This document shows positions 35,001 to 42,784 of a stretch of DNA of 64,000 nucleotides, piece by piece (position 1 is the stretch's first letter; every line of letters starts with the position of its first letter). A program made the translations under genes and the position numbers. This stretch comes from JAWPMT01 sp965267435 (GTDB lineage Bacteria; Bacteroidota; Bacteroidia; Cytophagales; Cyclobacteriaceae), in contig OZ253960.1 of NCBI GenBank assembly GCA_965267435.1, forward strand, positions 1,798,001-1,862,000. Reading direction: 5' to 3'. The notes under the pieces were generated by a model. That model worked only from the letters and a program-made list of their open reading frames with translations. It searched no databases and was not told the DNA's origin.

Positions 35001-36034
35001 TCGATGCTCTTCCCGTAGAAGACATAGTTGTCATTGGCCGCGAGGACAACCGTTGAGAAGTACGACCCTTGCTGACCCGTTCGGAGGATGGCCGTTTCCT
35101 GTAGCGTCCCATCCCAACCGGTATCGGGCTCCTCATAGACAAACGCTTTGGGTTCGAATCGGCCGTTTTCGGTGCCGTAATCGCAAGCGACAACAAGGGT
35201 CTGTTGATGGACCACCACCTGGCTACCAAAACGCTGCTGATTCGGAAGACTTGGAACGAGGGTTGCTGACGGTTCACTCGGCCAGGATCCATCATCGCGC
35301 CGGACGTAGAGGAAGGCTTTGCCACTCGATTCATTTTCGTCCCCTGGAAAATCGGGAACGCCGACAACGAGCAAGTCTTCCGAGACGGCCACAAGCAGCT
35401 CCAGACTGGTTCCCCCATTTTCGCCTAGTGGCGGCGTAATTTCTGCTGTTTGCTGTAATCCCATGACAGGGTCGTAGTGGTATAGGGCGACTTGCGACGA
35501 CGACCCACCGACGTAGGCGACAGCCAGAACATCTTCATAGAAGTCCATGTTGAAAACTTGCAAGATGGCACTCTCGGACAACGATGAGTCGATGCGCCCG
35601 ACGAAGGTTTGCCGGTAATCCAACCACGAGCGCCCCTCCTCTTTGTCAAACAGGTAAAGTACATCCTGGTTGGTGCCGCCATTGTCATTCTGTGGACGGG
35701 CGATGGCGGCCAGGGCATCGCCATAGAGTGCCACATCCCTGCCCAGTTGCAAACCGGCAACGGGCTCATCCGGCTGAATGGAAGTCAGTCTGGTCCAATC
35801 CTGCTGCCCATAGTCGTATATATGAACGGCACCACCGCGAAATGTTTGGGTGTCATTCCATGATTCTGAGACCGCCAGGATGTCCTCGTGAATATCAAAA
35901 TTGAAGCCAAAGCGCTTATAGCGGCTGAGGGTCTCTTCAGGGACGAGCACGTCTTCCTGCGCTATGCAGAGCTCCTGCCCAAGAGCACACGCACCATTCC
36001 CCAACAGCACAATAGCAATGATCACCCAGCGCAT
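32048..36034 (-). CDS. Very large secreted FG-GAP/beta-propeller protein with T9SS type B sorting domain
   Basis: 1328 residues. Signal peptide ends near ACALGQ. Residues about 30-860 hold many blades of the kind 'FG-x-x-x-D-L/I-H-D-x-L-V-V-x-A', such as FGAAHDLRDSLLFVAAP and FGRAIALHDEVLAITQ, typical of FG-GAP/integrin-like propellers. Residues about 880-1230 contain Ig-like repeats with paired cysteines (VCEGNPGLLFVDV, VLCEGETRQLTLDM). The end carries the gliding-motility-associated C-terminal (CHU_C) sorting domain: VPNAFTSNGDGINDVF and then FWSLSYFDECQGD. It is therefore exported through the type IX system and likely attached to or released from the cell surface, perhaps as an adhesin. 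A TACATTTG box lies only 4 nt before the ATG. Confidence 0.9.
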   Translation of the reverse strand: MRWVIIAIVLLGNGACALGQELCIAQEDVLVPEETLSRYKRFGFNFDIHEDILAVSESWNDTQTFRGGAVHIYDYGQQDWTRLTSIQPDEPVAGLQLGRDVALYGDALAAIARPQNDNGGTNQDVLYLFDKEEGRSWLDYRQTFVGRIDSSLSESAILQVFNMDFYEDVLAVAYVGGSSSQVALYHYDPVMGLQQTAEITPPLGENGGTSLELLVAVSEDLLVVGVPDFPGDENESSGKAFLYVRRDDGSWPSEPSATLVPSLPNQQRFGSQVVVHQQTLVVACDYGTENGRFEPKAFVYEEPDTGWDGTLQETAILRTGQQGSYFSTVVLAANDNYVFYGKSIEAALSIFEKTGDSWKDQSRTSLLLSPVIGLNFGDQIKASNEHLVLNLPGDLQSNDFSFERLYSYEPPGGNFTAVEEYTSLLVATDSSAAEDRFGDQLSHHGNWMAVTAAGDDEGAPGAGAVYLYQKSAEATAWTLSQVLRSPSTAAFEGFGAAHDLRDSLLFVAAPFHENRQGIVYSYRLTAEGWELTGSVLSPEIAVPGVPVDNSRKGFGRAIALHDEVLAITQFNATNRDDRGRVHLYEDVSGTWQFIGSLRPEDDSQFDFFGREVIISDSLIVVAAGGRPTVSEEDAKVYVYRKKGNQWQGATEDARLLARNQRDIDQFGLSIAMHDDLIVVGALNSSASGELLADSPDISAGAAYVFQRPTGGWSGSIPEKWILTPNEPIPSSNFGYQVHIDSRYLFVSAPHFNEGASSVSDLLTSPAGQVYVFDRDLPFTSASVHEVSILEAESGSLGDGFGKEIEVIDDVWMIGAPRASTDRGVLSGAVYQFRQSLHILDPGQAFCVDGAPVDLSVTGAENGIWSGSGITDAVQGTFDPSALAPGGYRVSFESGDCQSSIVIDVASPPELVDGSDYITFLCEGGSVPLFAMFDAFPGQLEWSYRATPTMGWQRLQGFDGSATVNVTEPGEYLLAFGNKGCMDARAFVVELSDENRPEIISRAPDGQEVCEGNPGLLFVDVRSVLDVDFSWFYRPDSTSGFESVRDATSTSSLTVSEPGNYLVEVSNGSCVEAVSFDVLAPVINSSLEVAGSTVLCEGETRQLTLDMVGDATSYQWYFQPTNSFSFVASPGGGAATSVSAGGSYYCEFVVDGCSFQSDTIDILTPEVDFVLDFPDLICSSAEMIELSARPTGGTWRLDGELITGTILDASQLANGEVELTYEIDSLGCLLSSINTVKVFVTEGDEVPNAFTSNGDGINDVFAFDLFADLVEMDFTVVDRSGAEVYRTQDPGEPWDGGGSPTGTYFWSLSYFDECQGDRVVKSGSVYLLR

Positions 36035-36038
36035 CCAA

Positions 36039-36046
36039 CAAATGTA
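36039..36046 (-). promoter_or_regulatory. -7 element almost abutting the start codon of the T9SS cargo gene
   Basis: The minus strand reads TACATTTG, an exact TAnnTTTG match, ending 4 nt before the ATG at 36034. If used, the mRNA would be leaderless or nearly so. A TTTG lies 22 nt further upstream, longer than the usual spacing. Confidence 0.3.
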
Positions 36047-36164
36047 TCCATTCGGAAAAAGAATCCTGCAAAGCTCAGGAGAATCGACACAGCTTAATGC
36101 CAGGGCAACATCGCCTTTGGACAGGTAATCACTGCCGCACAGAAGGCGTCGGTTGTGCCGATTC

Positions 36165-36455
36165 TCAGAGTAGGGTCAGGAAAAACGCCAGGATACCCAG
36201 GATAAATACCAAGGACCCGATCAGCATGAATCGCTTCCTTTGCCGCTTCTCTGATTCCATCAATGGACGAATTCTTCCTTCCCGCTTGTACTTATCCTCA
36301 ATCGCTACGCCAATACCGATACCCAGGGCGATACCCACTCCAATCATGGCAAAGTTGTCAAGAGCGATGGACAGGACGAGACCCAGCGGGATACCAAAGG
36401 CCGACCCAATTCCGACGAAGTGGCCCTCGGGAAATTTTATTGCATGATTTTCCAT
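36165..36455 (-). CDS. Small glycine-zipper membrane protein
   Basis: 96 residues from the ATG at 36455; an ATG two codons upstream is also possible. It begins MENHAIKFPEGHFVGIGSAFG. Two membrane segments made of Gly-Ile/Val alternation (FGIPLGLVLSIAL and GVGIALGIGIGVAI) are followed by a basic loop (EDKYKREGRIRP) and a third C-terminal helix (LIGSLVFILGILAFFLTLL). Glycine-zipper helices pack tightly and are seen in small membrane proteins of unknown role. A relative with the same GIAxGIGIGVAIG core lies at 38804-39283. No function is known. Confidence 0.6.
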   Translation of the reverse strand: MENHAIKFPEGHFVGIGSAFGIPLGLVLSIALDNFAMIGVGIALGIGIGVAIEDKYKREGRIRPLMESEKRQRKRFMLIGSLVFILGILAFFLTLL

Positions 36456-36554
36456 ACACATATAACCCGATAACTGTGGCGTAGGCTCCGCGTGGGTGAC
36501 TGAGATATATCAGGCCAATGATTTGGAAGGATTGATACTTCAGGCCCACCAGTG

Positions 36555-36659
36555 CTAGTTGGCACTGGGAGCAGGGATTTGCACCTTGACTTCATCTGAA
36601 AACTGCGCCCATTCCGTCAGCAGTTCTTCGTACTTATCAGCTTCCAATTCTTTGAGGTC
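36555..36659 (-). other. Displaced 3' end of the second sulfatase (after a +1 frameshift)
   Basis: In the neighbouring frame, 34 codons ending at the TAG at 36555-36557 read DLKELEADKYEELLTEW and onward. They continue the sulfatase C-terminus exactly where the family expects GETNDL. Removing one base (the G at 36660 on the plus strand) joins GETN to DLKELE and gives an intact 549-residue sulfatase. Confidence 0.75.
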
Positions 36660-38205
36660 GATTTGTTTCACCCATATCTTCTGACAAATTGTAAAGAGCA
36701 AAATTTTCTGGCTCAAAGGGCCACGTGAAGTTGGTGATCTTCCAGTCCCCCTTCCTTACCATGGCATTCCCATAGTGTTCTAGCGCAAAGACATACTCAG
36801 AAGAATGGATGGTGTCAGTTTCGCCAGATACAAAGGGCAAGAGAGACGAACCCCGCAAAGGATAGATCTCCTGTCCGTTATATACTTCAGGGTAAGTGAC
36901 ACCCGCCATTTCGTAGAAAGTCGGCGCCAGATCTACCAGACTCAGGAAACCGTGGTGAATTTCATTGGATCGGTTCACCTGCGCACCACTGATGATCATC
37001 GTTGTATTTGTACCACCCTCCGTGGCAAAGTCTTTGAAATACCTGAATGGAGCCGAGCCGGCTTCCGCCCATTGGGGGCCATACGAAATATAAGAATTAG
37101 GATTCCCCATATTCTCATAATCATCGTTGTAGTAGTCTCTGAGAAAATGGAAGTTATCATAATTGATGAAGTCCCTGTGAGCGGCGCCATTGTCCGACAT
37201 GAAGACAAACAAAGTATTTTCATATTCCCCGATTTCTTTCAGATAGGTCACCAGCCTTCCAATGTTGTAGTCAAGATTGTCGACCATACCGGCGTAAAGC
37301 TCCATTTTCCTGGCTTCCTTCATCTTTTCTTCCACGGATAACGAATCCCAGGGCTGGACGACTTCATGGGCTGGGGGCATTGTGGCATTTCGCGAAATGA
37401 TGCCAGCCTCCTTGAGCGTTTCGAATCGTGATAGCCTGAGCGCTTCGTAACCGTCATCATAAAGGCCCTTGTACTTCTCCCAGTAATTTCTATCCACCTG
37501 CAAGGGCCAATGCGGTGAGGTATAGGCTGCATAAGCGAAGAATGGTCTGCCATCATTTTGATTCTGACCGATATACTCAATAAGCTTATCCGTATAGAAA
37601 TCGGTGGAATAATTCCCGTCGGTCCATGTTGTTGAATCACCGTCTTCTGTATAGTTGGAAAAACCTGGCCTTAAGGCACTCTGGTTGGTGTAATGGTTGC
37701 CTGCCCCATGCAGCAGCACAAATGAGCGCTCGAATCCTTTCTGAGCGGGATTCGCGTCCGGCGATTCACCAAGGTGCCACTTTCCGGCCATGTAGGTGTG
37801 ATAACCCGCGTCCGCCAGTAGCTGCGGGATAGTCGCTATTCTGTTTGAAAGTTGTCCTTCATAGCCAAACTGATCGGTGACTCGTCCCTGCCCTCCCATA
37901 CCGGCAATATGGTTGTCGTTCCCGCTGAGCAGCATCGCTCGTGTAGGCGCACACATGGGGGCCGTGTGGAAATAGCTGAACCTGATTCCACTCCTGCCAA
38001 GGGCATCTATGTTGGGGGTTTGAATCTCTCCCCCATAACATCCAATATCGCCGTAGCCAAGATCGTCGGCTACAATCAACAAGATGTTCGGCTTTCGGTC
38101 CTCCTCGCTTTGCCCCGACTTCTCAACGCACGAAAATGGGATTGCGATTAATAGCAGAACAGCACAAAAATGGCAGGCGTGTCGGAATGGGTAGGTGTAA
38201 GCCAC
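36637..38205 (-). CDS. Lipoprotein type I sulfatase, C-terminus frameshifted
   Basis: 522 residues from a GTG at 38205 (no ATG precedes the core). Lipoprotein signal with IPFSC. Sulfatase motifs: PNILLIVADDLGYGDIG (metal site), MCAPTRAMLLSG with C85 as the formylglycine precursor, GKWHLGES, and FMSDNGAAH. The residues after GETN are out of frame (RPQRIGS), whereas the normal continuation lies in the next frame at 36555-36659. A single inserted base at about 36660 explains this. The catalytic core is untouched, so the protein may still work, or the base may be a sequencing error. It acts outside the cytoplasm on an unknown sulfate ester. Confidence 0.88.
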   Translation of the reverse strand: MAYTYPFRHACHFCAVLLLIAIPFSCVEKSGQSEEDRKPNILLIVADDLGYGDIGCYGGEIQTPNIDALGRSGIRFSYFHTAPMCAPTRAMLLSGNDNHIAGMGGQGRVTDQFGYEGQLSNRIATIPQLLADAGYHTYMAGKWHLGESPDANPAQKGFERSFVLLHGAGNHYTNQSALRPGFSNYTEDGDSTTWTDGNYSTDFYTDKLIEYIGQNQNDGRPFFAYAAYTSPHWPLQVDRNYWEKYKGLYDDGYEALRLSRFETLKEAGIISRNATMPPAHEVVQPWDSLSVEEKMKEARKMELYAGMVDNLDYNIGRLVTYLKEIGEYENTLFVFMSDNGAAHRDFINYDNFHFLRDYYNDDYENMGNPNSYISYGPQWAEAGSAPFRYFKDFATEGGTNTTMIISGAQVNRSNEIHHGFLSLVDLAPTFYEMAGVTYPEVYNGQEIYPLRGSSLLPFVSGETDTIHSSEYVFALEHYGNAMVRKGDWKITNFTWPFEPENFALYNLSEDMGETNRPQRIGS

Positions 38206-38365
38206 GGTTAGGGTTTTTTGTTGCTAGTTCAAGGTACGTGTTTTCAGGGAGACTCTTGGACTCACCCGAAGTTGCTGCCTGGCAAGGCTCCTATATAAGA
38301 AAGTCTTGCCGTTCATCATTTTCTTGCACCAAAAGGGTCACGAAGGAATCTCGAATGCGCAGGGT

Positions 38366-38623
38366 TCAGTCCCTTCCTTCGGTAGTTCCATAAGGCGCAC
38401 CATACTTCTCGCATTCCGACTTTGACAGTGAATGAATTTTGAACCACCTGAAAACAAAACATGAGGCCGTTACCGCCATATAGAAAGGGAGCAATGCGGT
38501 CAGCGATATTACAATGCCAATGATGTCTCCACTGAGTCCATCGAAGCCCCAGAGCCCCAGCCACAAGAGGAATACCCCTAGTAAAAACCTTAATGACCTG
38601 TCAATTTTTCCAACGTTTCGCAT
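38366..38623 (-). CDS. DUF2892 (YgaP-like) small membrane protein
   Basis: 85 residues from the ATG at 38623 (MRNVGKIDRSLRFLLGVFLL). The frame is open 14 codons upstream, but the family starts at N-V-G-x-x-D-R-x-x-R. It has two membrane helices (LLGVFLLWLGLWGF and IIGIVISLTALLPFYMAV) and ends in a hydrophilic tail with a cysteine. The pattern matches DUF2892, the membrane part of YgaP-like proteins, usually found alone and sometimes near rhodanese or sulfur genes. None is adjacent here. Function not established. Confidence 0.75.
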   Translation of the reverse strand: MRNVGKIDRSLRFLLGVFLLWLGLWGFDGLSGDIIGIVISLTALLPFYMAVTASCFVFRWFKIHSLSKSECEKYGAPYGTTEGRD

Positions 38624-38803
38624 CGGTAGTGTTCTGATTTGAAGGGTGAAAATTACATTACCCAATGTACTGTCTCAAACTCTGTCGGTTGGATTCACCT
38701 CCAATCCAGTGACTCGAAACCGGTCCGACGAGCCTAAAAATCATCTAATGAGTGAAAATCCGGTGCCGGTGCCTGGTTGACGAACTGGAATGTGAGCGTT
38801 ACC

Positions 38804-39283
38804 CTAGTAGGTTAACCCTTTTTCCTCGGCCATTTTCTCTTCCTTTGTGCCAACTGACGTGCCAATAGCCACGCCTATGCCGATCCCAATGGCGAGACCA
38901 GCGCCCGGATTACCCATCCCAGCGCCAAGTGCTATCCCCAGACTAACCCCGATAGCTATCCACGTATTGGAGTTCTTGCTCTTCAACGCACCTTTTTCAA
39001 CGTACCCAAATGTATTTTCTACCTTCGCTTGAATCTTCTTCACCGAACTTCTGATCGATCTGGACGTTTTTGGATCCACTGGAGACGACGTCGGAAATTG
39101 ATCGATGAGACTCCTCAAGTCTTGCTCTATCTCTTCACTCTCGTCCTCCTGAAGTTTCTCGATCAAACGTTGAAGCACATGGGCCTTGAGCTTTTTTTGA
39201 TCCGCTTCGTTGAGTTGCCGGATGCGGTCGTCGAGGTCCTGTTGAAGACTATCGTTCATGGTAATTGGATTAAACTGCGCCAT
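38804..39283 (-). CDS. Coiled-coil protein with glycine-zipper membrane hairpin
   Basis: 159 residues; an ATG eight codons later (39259, MNDSLQQDL) is an equally good start. The N-terminal about 100 residues are charged and helical (LDDRIRQLNEADQKKLKAHVLQRLIEKLQEDESEEIEQDL), with coiled-coil character. They are followed by a membrane hairpin of Gly-rich helices (GVSLGIALGAGMGNPGAGLAIGIGIGVAIGTSVG) and a short basic/acidic tail. The GIGIGVAIG core is shared with the protein at 36165-36455, 2.3 kb away on the same strand. No known function. Confidence 0.6.
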   Translation of the reverse strand: MAQFNPITMNDSLQQDLDDRIRQLNEADQKKLKAHVLQRLIEKLQEDESEEIEQDLRSLIDQFPTSSPVDPKTSRSIRSSVKKIQAKVENTFGYVEKGALKSKNSNTWIAIGVSLGIALGAGMGNPGAGLAIGIGIGVAIGTSVGTKEEKMAEEKGLTY

Positions 39284-39428
39284 GAAGTTAGCCTACCTGG
39301 AGTAATATCTCTCAGTTGTGGTGCCATGAGGCCCAAGATATCCAGGTCCACATTAGATTTCGACCAATTCCATTTCGTGACATGCCTTAATTTCGCGTCT
39401 CACTCTTATCGCGCAGAGATCACAGTTT

Positions 39429-40268
39429 ATGTTTAATTCTTTTGTCTTATTCCTTCTGGTCCAATCGGTTTCCGACCCTGCCACCGATCAGGTACGCAGT
39501 GAGGTCACCCCATCCAATCCTGCTTTCGATTCCCTTGTTTGGTCGGATGAATTTGATGGGAATGGCCCGGTTGATGGCGATAAGTGGTTTCTTCAAACGC
39601 AGCTCCCTCCAGGAGGCCAATGGTGGGGAGGACTAGTACAGCATTATACGGACCGAGAGGAGAACACCTATCAGCAAGATGGCTTTCTAAACATTGTTGC
39701 GAAAAAAGAAACTTTCGTAGACCAAGGCAAAAAGAAGGAGTTCACAGCTGCCCGGTTGAATTCGAAGTTCGCTTTCACTTATGGTAGGGTGGAAATACGT
39801 GCCAAGCTACCCACCGGTGTTGGTACCTGGCCGGCCATTTGGATGCTCAATAAGAACATCAGCGAAGCCGGAGCCTACTGGGAAAGGCAAGGATTTGGGT
39901 CGACGAACTGGCCCCATTGCGGTGAAATAGACATCGTCGAGCACTGGGGAAGGAACCAGGACTTCATCCAGAGTGCCGTACACAATGGATCAAGTTATGG
40001 CGACCAGGTAAAGAACCTCGGCGGTCAAAGCGTGGCCAATGTTTCCAATGAGTTTCATGTCTATGCACTGGAGTGGTCGAAGGATAAAATGGTTTTCAGC
40101 GTCGATGGCGTGGAGCACTACACCTACGATCCACCTGTCAAGAATCGCAAGACATGGCCCTACGATTCCGATTACTACCTCCTGCTGAATATTGCCATTG
40201 AGCCTGAAATCGAGCCAGGATTCACTGAGAGTCCGATGGTCGTGGATTACATCCGGGTGTATCAGTAG
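39429..40268 (+). CDS. Secreted GH16-family endo-glucanase (laminarinase-like)
   Basis: 279 residues with a short signal peptide. The catalytic signature is GEIDIVEHWG, with nucleophile E166, assisting D168 and acid/base E171, in the E-I-D-I-x-E form without the beta-bulge methionine. Supporting GH16 features are FDGNGPVDGDKWF, YTDREENTYQQDGFLNIVAKKE, YGRVEIRAKLPTGVGTWPAIWML and the C-terminal MVVDYIRVYQ. The family cleaves beta-1,3(4)-glucans such as laminarin, or related agars and carrageenans. The signature fits laminarinase/lichenase-like members best. Sulfatases elsewhere in the window fit an algal polysaccharide diet, but no polysaccharide locus surrounds it. Confidence 0.92.
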   Translation: MFNSFVLFLLVQSVSDPATDQVRSEVTPSNPAFDSLVWSDEFDGNGPVDGDKWFLQTQLPPGGQWWGGLVQHYTDREENTYQQDGFLNIVAKKETFVDQGKKKEFTAARLNSKFAFTYGRVEIRAKLPTGVGTWPAIWMLNKNISEAGAYWERQGFGSTNWPHCGEIDIVEHWGRNQDFIQSAVHNGSSYGDQVKNLGGQSVANVSNEFHVYALEWSKDKMVFSVDGVEHYTYDPPVKNRKTWPYDSDYYLLLNIAIEPEIEPGFTESPMVVDYIRVYQ

Positions 40269-40278
40269 ATTACCAATA

Positions 40279-41157
40279 TCATTTCCAGTCAAACTGGGTG
40301 GGCCGAATGTCGCTTCTGACAACATCAAATTGCTCTGAATCAGCGAGACTCATAGCTCTGAGAATGCCATCTTCGACAAAGAGAACAAAGTTCAGATCGC
40401 TCCTGAATATGGGGATATTCTCGACTCCAAACTGCAATGAAAAAACAGGAAATGATGACGTCTCTCCAACTCTATAGAGATCGACATGGTTAAAAACTCT
40501 ATTTCTGAAATCTGTCTCTCTAGAGGCATAAGCAATCACCAGGTCTCCATTTTTCGAATAACGTAAATAGCCGTAGTCCTGCCATGTCGCAGAGGGAGTA
40601 ATGAATTCATCGGAGCCATCTTGCCGATTGATGATAGTAATCAATTCGTCTCCATTGAACCTAAAGCAGTATGCCGCATCCAAACTGGGAGAGATGGCCA
40701 CTGAAAGTAGTACTGCACCCAAAGCAGCTATCTCTGCAGGCACTATCAACTCCCGAATACCCAATTCGGGACCATAGAAAACTAACCTACTCTCATGAAG
40801 CATGTACAGCGTTTGACTGTCGAAACTCCAATCGATCTGATCTACGGAAGAATAGTCAAGCAGCGTCTCCAGCACCTCTCCCGCCCGATTGATAATAACG
40901 GGGTTCCCGGATGAATTAAGGAAAGCGATTCGTTCGCCATCTTCTGAGACGCTCAGTTCCTCTTTACTCATATCAGTTGTGACAATTTCGGTCGGCTGTC
41001 CTTCCCGAAGGTCATCAACGTAAAACAGTCTATGATCCTCATCGGTGTAAATGATGTTAGTCGAGGAAGGAAACTGTCCACCCATTGGATCAATATCTGG
41101 ACTCTCAGAGCAGCCAAATAGCAGGAGGCTAACAAAACACGCGGCAATACTTCTCAT
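40279..41157 (-). CDS. Lipoprotein with beta-propeller-like repeats
   Basis: 292 residues. Lipoprotein signal with LLLFGC near residue 16. The body has repeated strands of the TolB/WD40 type: SVSEDGERIAFLNSSGNPVII, IDWSFDSQTLYMLHESRLV, LRYSKNGDLVIAYASRE. These suggest a periplasmic or surface propeller. No catalytic motif is visible. It converges on the GH16 gene with a 10-nt gap. Function unknown. Confidence 0.6.
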   Translation of the reverse strand: MRSIAACFVSLLLFGCSESPDIDPMGGQFPSSTNIIYTDEDHRLFYVDDLREGQPTEIVTTDMSKEELSVSEDGERIAFLNSSGNPVIINRAGEVLETLLDYSSVDQIDWSFDSQTLYMLHESRLVFYGPELGIRELIVPAEIAALGAVLLSVAISPSLDAAYCFRFNGDELITIINRQDGSDEFITPSATWQDYGYLRYSKNGDLVIAYASRETDFRNRVFNHVDLYRVGETSSFPVFSLQFGVENIPIFRSDLNFVLFVEDGILRAMSLADSEQFDVVRSDIRPTQFDWK

Positions 41158-41487
41158 GATCTAAATGAAGATTCTCATACCACAGGGCATGACGTTAGAA
41201 AATCAAATTCACCTAACTGAGGATGGTAGTTGGGGGATGTCTCATTTCTGCTACCCAAGGAGAACATCGTCGTAAACATCATTTCAGCTTGTTTTGGTCT
41301 GAATTTCAACCTTGTCGACAAAAAGAAAGTGACTTGGATGTTTTGAGACGGGCTTCAATCCACCCGACAACCACGAAACTAGGAAATTCTCGTCTCAGAT
41401 AAAACAGTCAGACGTAGAAGAAATGTAGATCTTGAATTCAAGATGTCGCCCATTCTGCGGGATTCCTGCAGGTATCATGTTCTGACA
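41158..41487. other. Intergenic region with palindromes
   Basis: 330 bases between two minus-strand genes. It contains a perfect 16-bp palindrome, ATCTTGAATTCAAGAT (41429-41444), and a 7-bp inverted repeat TGAGACG (41344-41350) / CGTCTCA (41391-41397). There is no ORF, RNA gene or consensus promoter that I can support. The palindromes could be a regulator site for the downstream lipoprotein gene. Confidence 0.4.
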
Positions 41488-42423
41488 TCACTCCTCCTCC
41501 AACAACTCCCTGACCTTTCCCTCAAGCTCTTTCAACTTTGCCAGCGCCTCCTCCATTGGAAGACCTTCATTCATCCACGGCCGGGTATGCCCAATGTCAG
41601 TCAGCCAGGCATCCTTCATCAACACCTGCTTCTCATTGACGAGGGCAAGCAGTGCTTTCCCATCGGGATAATCATAAAGGAAATCGCCCAACTCCGGTGA
41701 CAACTCCGATGCCTGAGCACCCAGAGACAAGAGCACCTGGCGAGCGATGAACCAGTGTCCCAACTCCGATGGATGCACACCGTCCTTCGCGAACGCAAAA
41801 GTTGAGTCAATCTTACGCTTATCTTCCAGGGCCTTTCGCATCGGCCAATGGATATCGATCACCTGCCAATCATTCGTATAGCGCTGGCTGATCAGCCAAT
41901 CCGAATAGATATCCAGCACATTGGCGTAGGCCGCCCCTTTTCTTTCATCAAATAGCGGAGGCGTGATATGAATGATATCCGCTCCACTCCTCTTCACCTC
42001 CTCATCCAGCCAGAGGATGCCATCCTTATACTTCTGGAAGCGATCGTCGTCAAAAGGCAGATAGATTCCGTCGTTCATGCCATAGCAGGAGAACACGAAA
42101 TCGGGCCTGGTCTTCTCCAGCACCCTGGCCAGCCGCTCGTGCAAATCCGGGCGTGGAAAAGCACCTCCGGCATGATTCTCCTCGGACAGTCCCGACACCG
42201 TTTCGCTAGGAAGCCCGACATTGATGAATTCATAGTGCTTCTCTGGGTGATGCGCCAGGAAATACGCTTCAATGAACTCAATGTACTTCCCACCGTACGT
42301 GATGCTGTTCCCCAGGAAAACGATTCTCTCAACACCATCCGGGATCTCGTAGGGCTGTGAATGGCATGGTGATTGGAGTCCGGCAAAGAGGGTCAAGGCA
42401 AGTATAGGTCCGGTAGTTCTCAT
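41488..42423 (-). CDS. Secreted SGNH/GDSL hydrolase
   Basis: 311 residues with a signal peptide (cleavage near PCHSQ). The four SGNH blocks are visible: IVFLGNSITYGG (block I nucleophile Ser), GLPSETVSGL (block II Gly), SCYGMNDGIY (block III Asn), and DGVHPSELGHW (block V Asp and His). The family deacetylates or de-esterifies carbohydrates and lipids. This one is exported and may act on acetylated polysaccharide. The C-terminal about 60 residues form a helical, charged tail ending LEGKVRELLEEE. It is divergent from the eight-gene operon that begins at 42785. Confidence 0.88.
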   Translation of the reverse strand: MRTTGPILALTLFAGLQSPCHSQPYEIPDGVERIVFLGNSITYGGKYIEFIEAYFLAHHPEKHYEFINVGLPSETVSGLSEENHAGGAFPRPDLHERLARVLEKTRPDFVFSCYGMNDGIYLPFDDDRFQKYKDGILWLDEEVKRSGADIIHITPPLFDERKGAAYANVLDIYSDWLISQRYTNDWQVIDIHWPMRKALEDKRKIDSTFAFAKDGVHPSELGHWFIARQVLLSLGAQASELSPELGDFLYDYPDGKALLALVNEKQVLMKDAWLTDIGHTRPWMNEGLPMEEALAKLKELEGKVRELLEEE

Positions 42424-42784
42424 TTAGCTTATTCTAATCTGGGTGCCACAGCATTTCCTCACTCCTCAATTCTACTATAATTCTTCAACACCTTCAGCGT
42501 CCACATTATCCGCACTCCAGCTTCGTACCCCCACTCAACCCATGCCAGGTATTGCATCTGCCATCACTCTGTCGGCGTTCGCAAACAGGGAAATTAAAAC
42601 CCCAAAATCTCAATTTCAGAATTTCGAACTACCTCCGCGATATTCTCGAAAATCTGTGTCCCGATTATTGTGAATTTCGTAAAAGAATGTAGTGGGTGTC
42701 GGGCACAAATGGCAGCTTGTACCACGATCTATACGGGTCTGATATTGGTTCCCGGCATCGGTTCGCGAGATAAGAATTCTTGTC
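42424..42784. other. Intergenic region upstream of the eight-gene operon
   Basis: 361 bases between the divergent SGNH hydrolase and HMG-CoA reductase genes. It must hold the operon promoter, but no exact TTTG-N19-TAnnTTTG is present. Nearest is a degenerate TATTGGTT close to 42740. No ORF, repeat or RNA structure was convincing. Confidence 0.4.
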
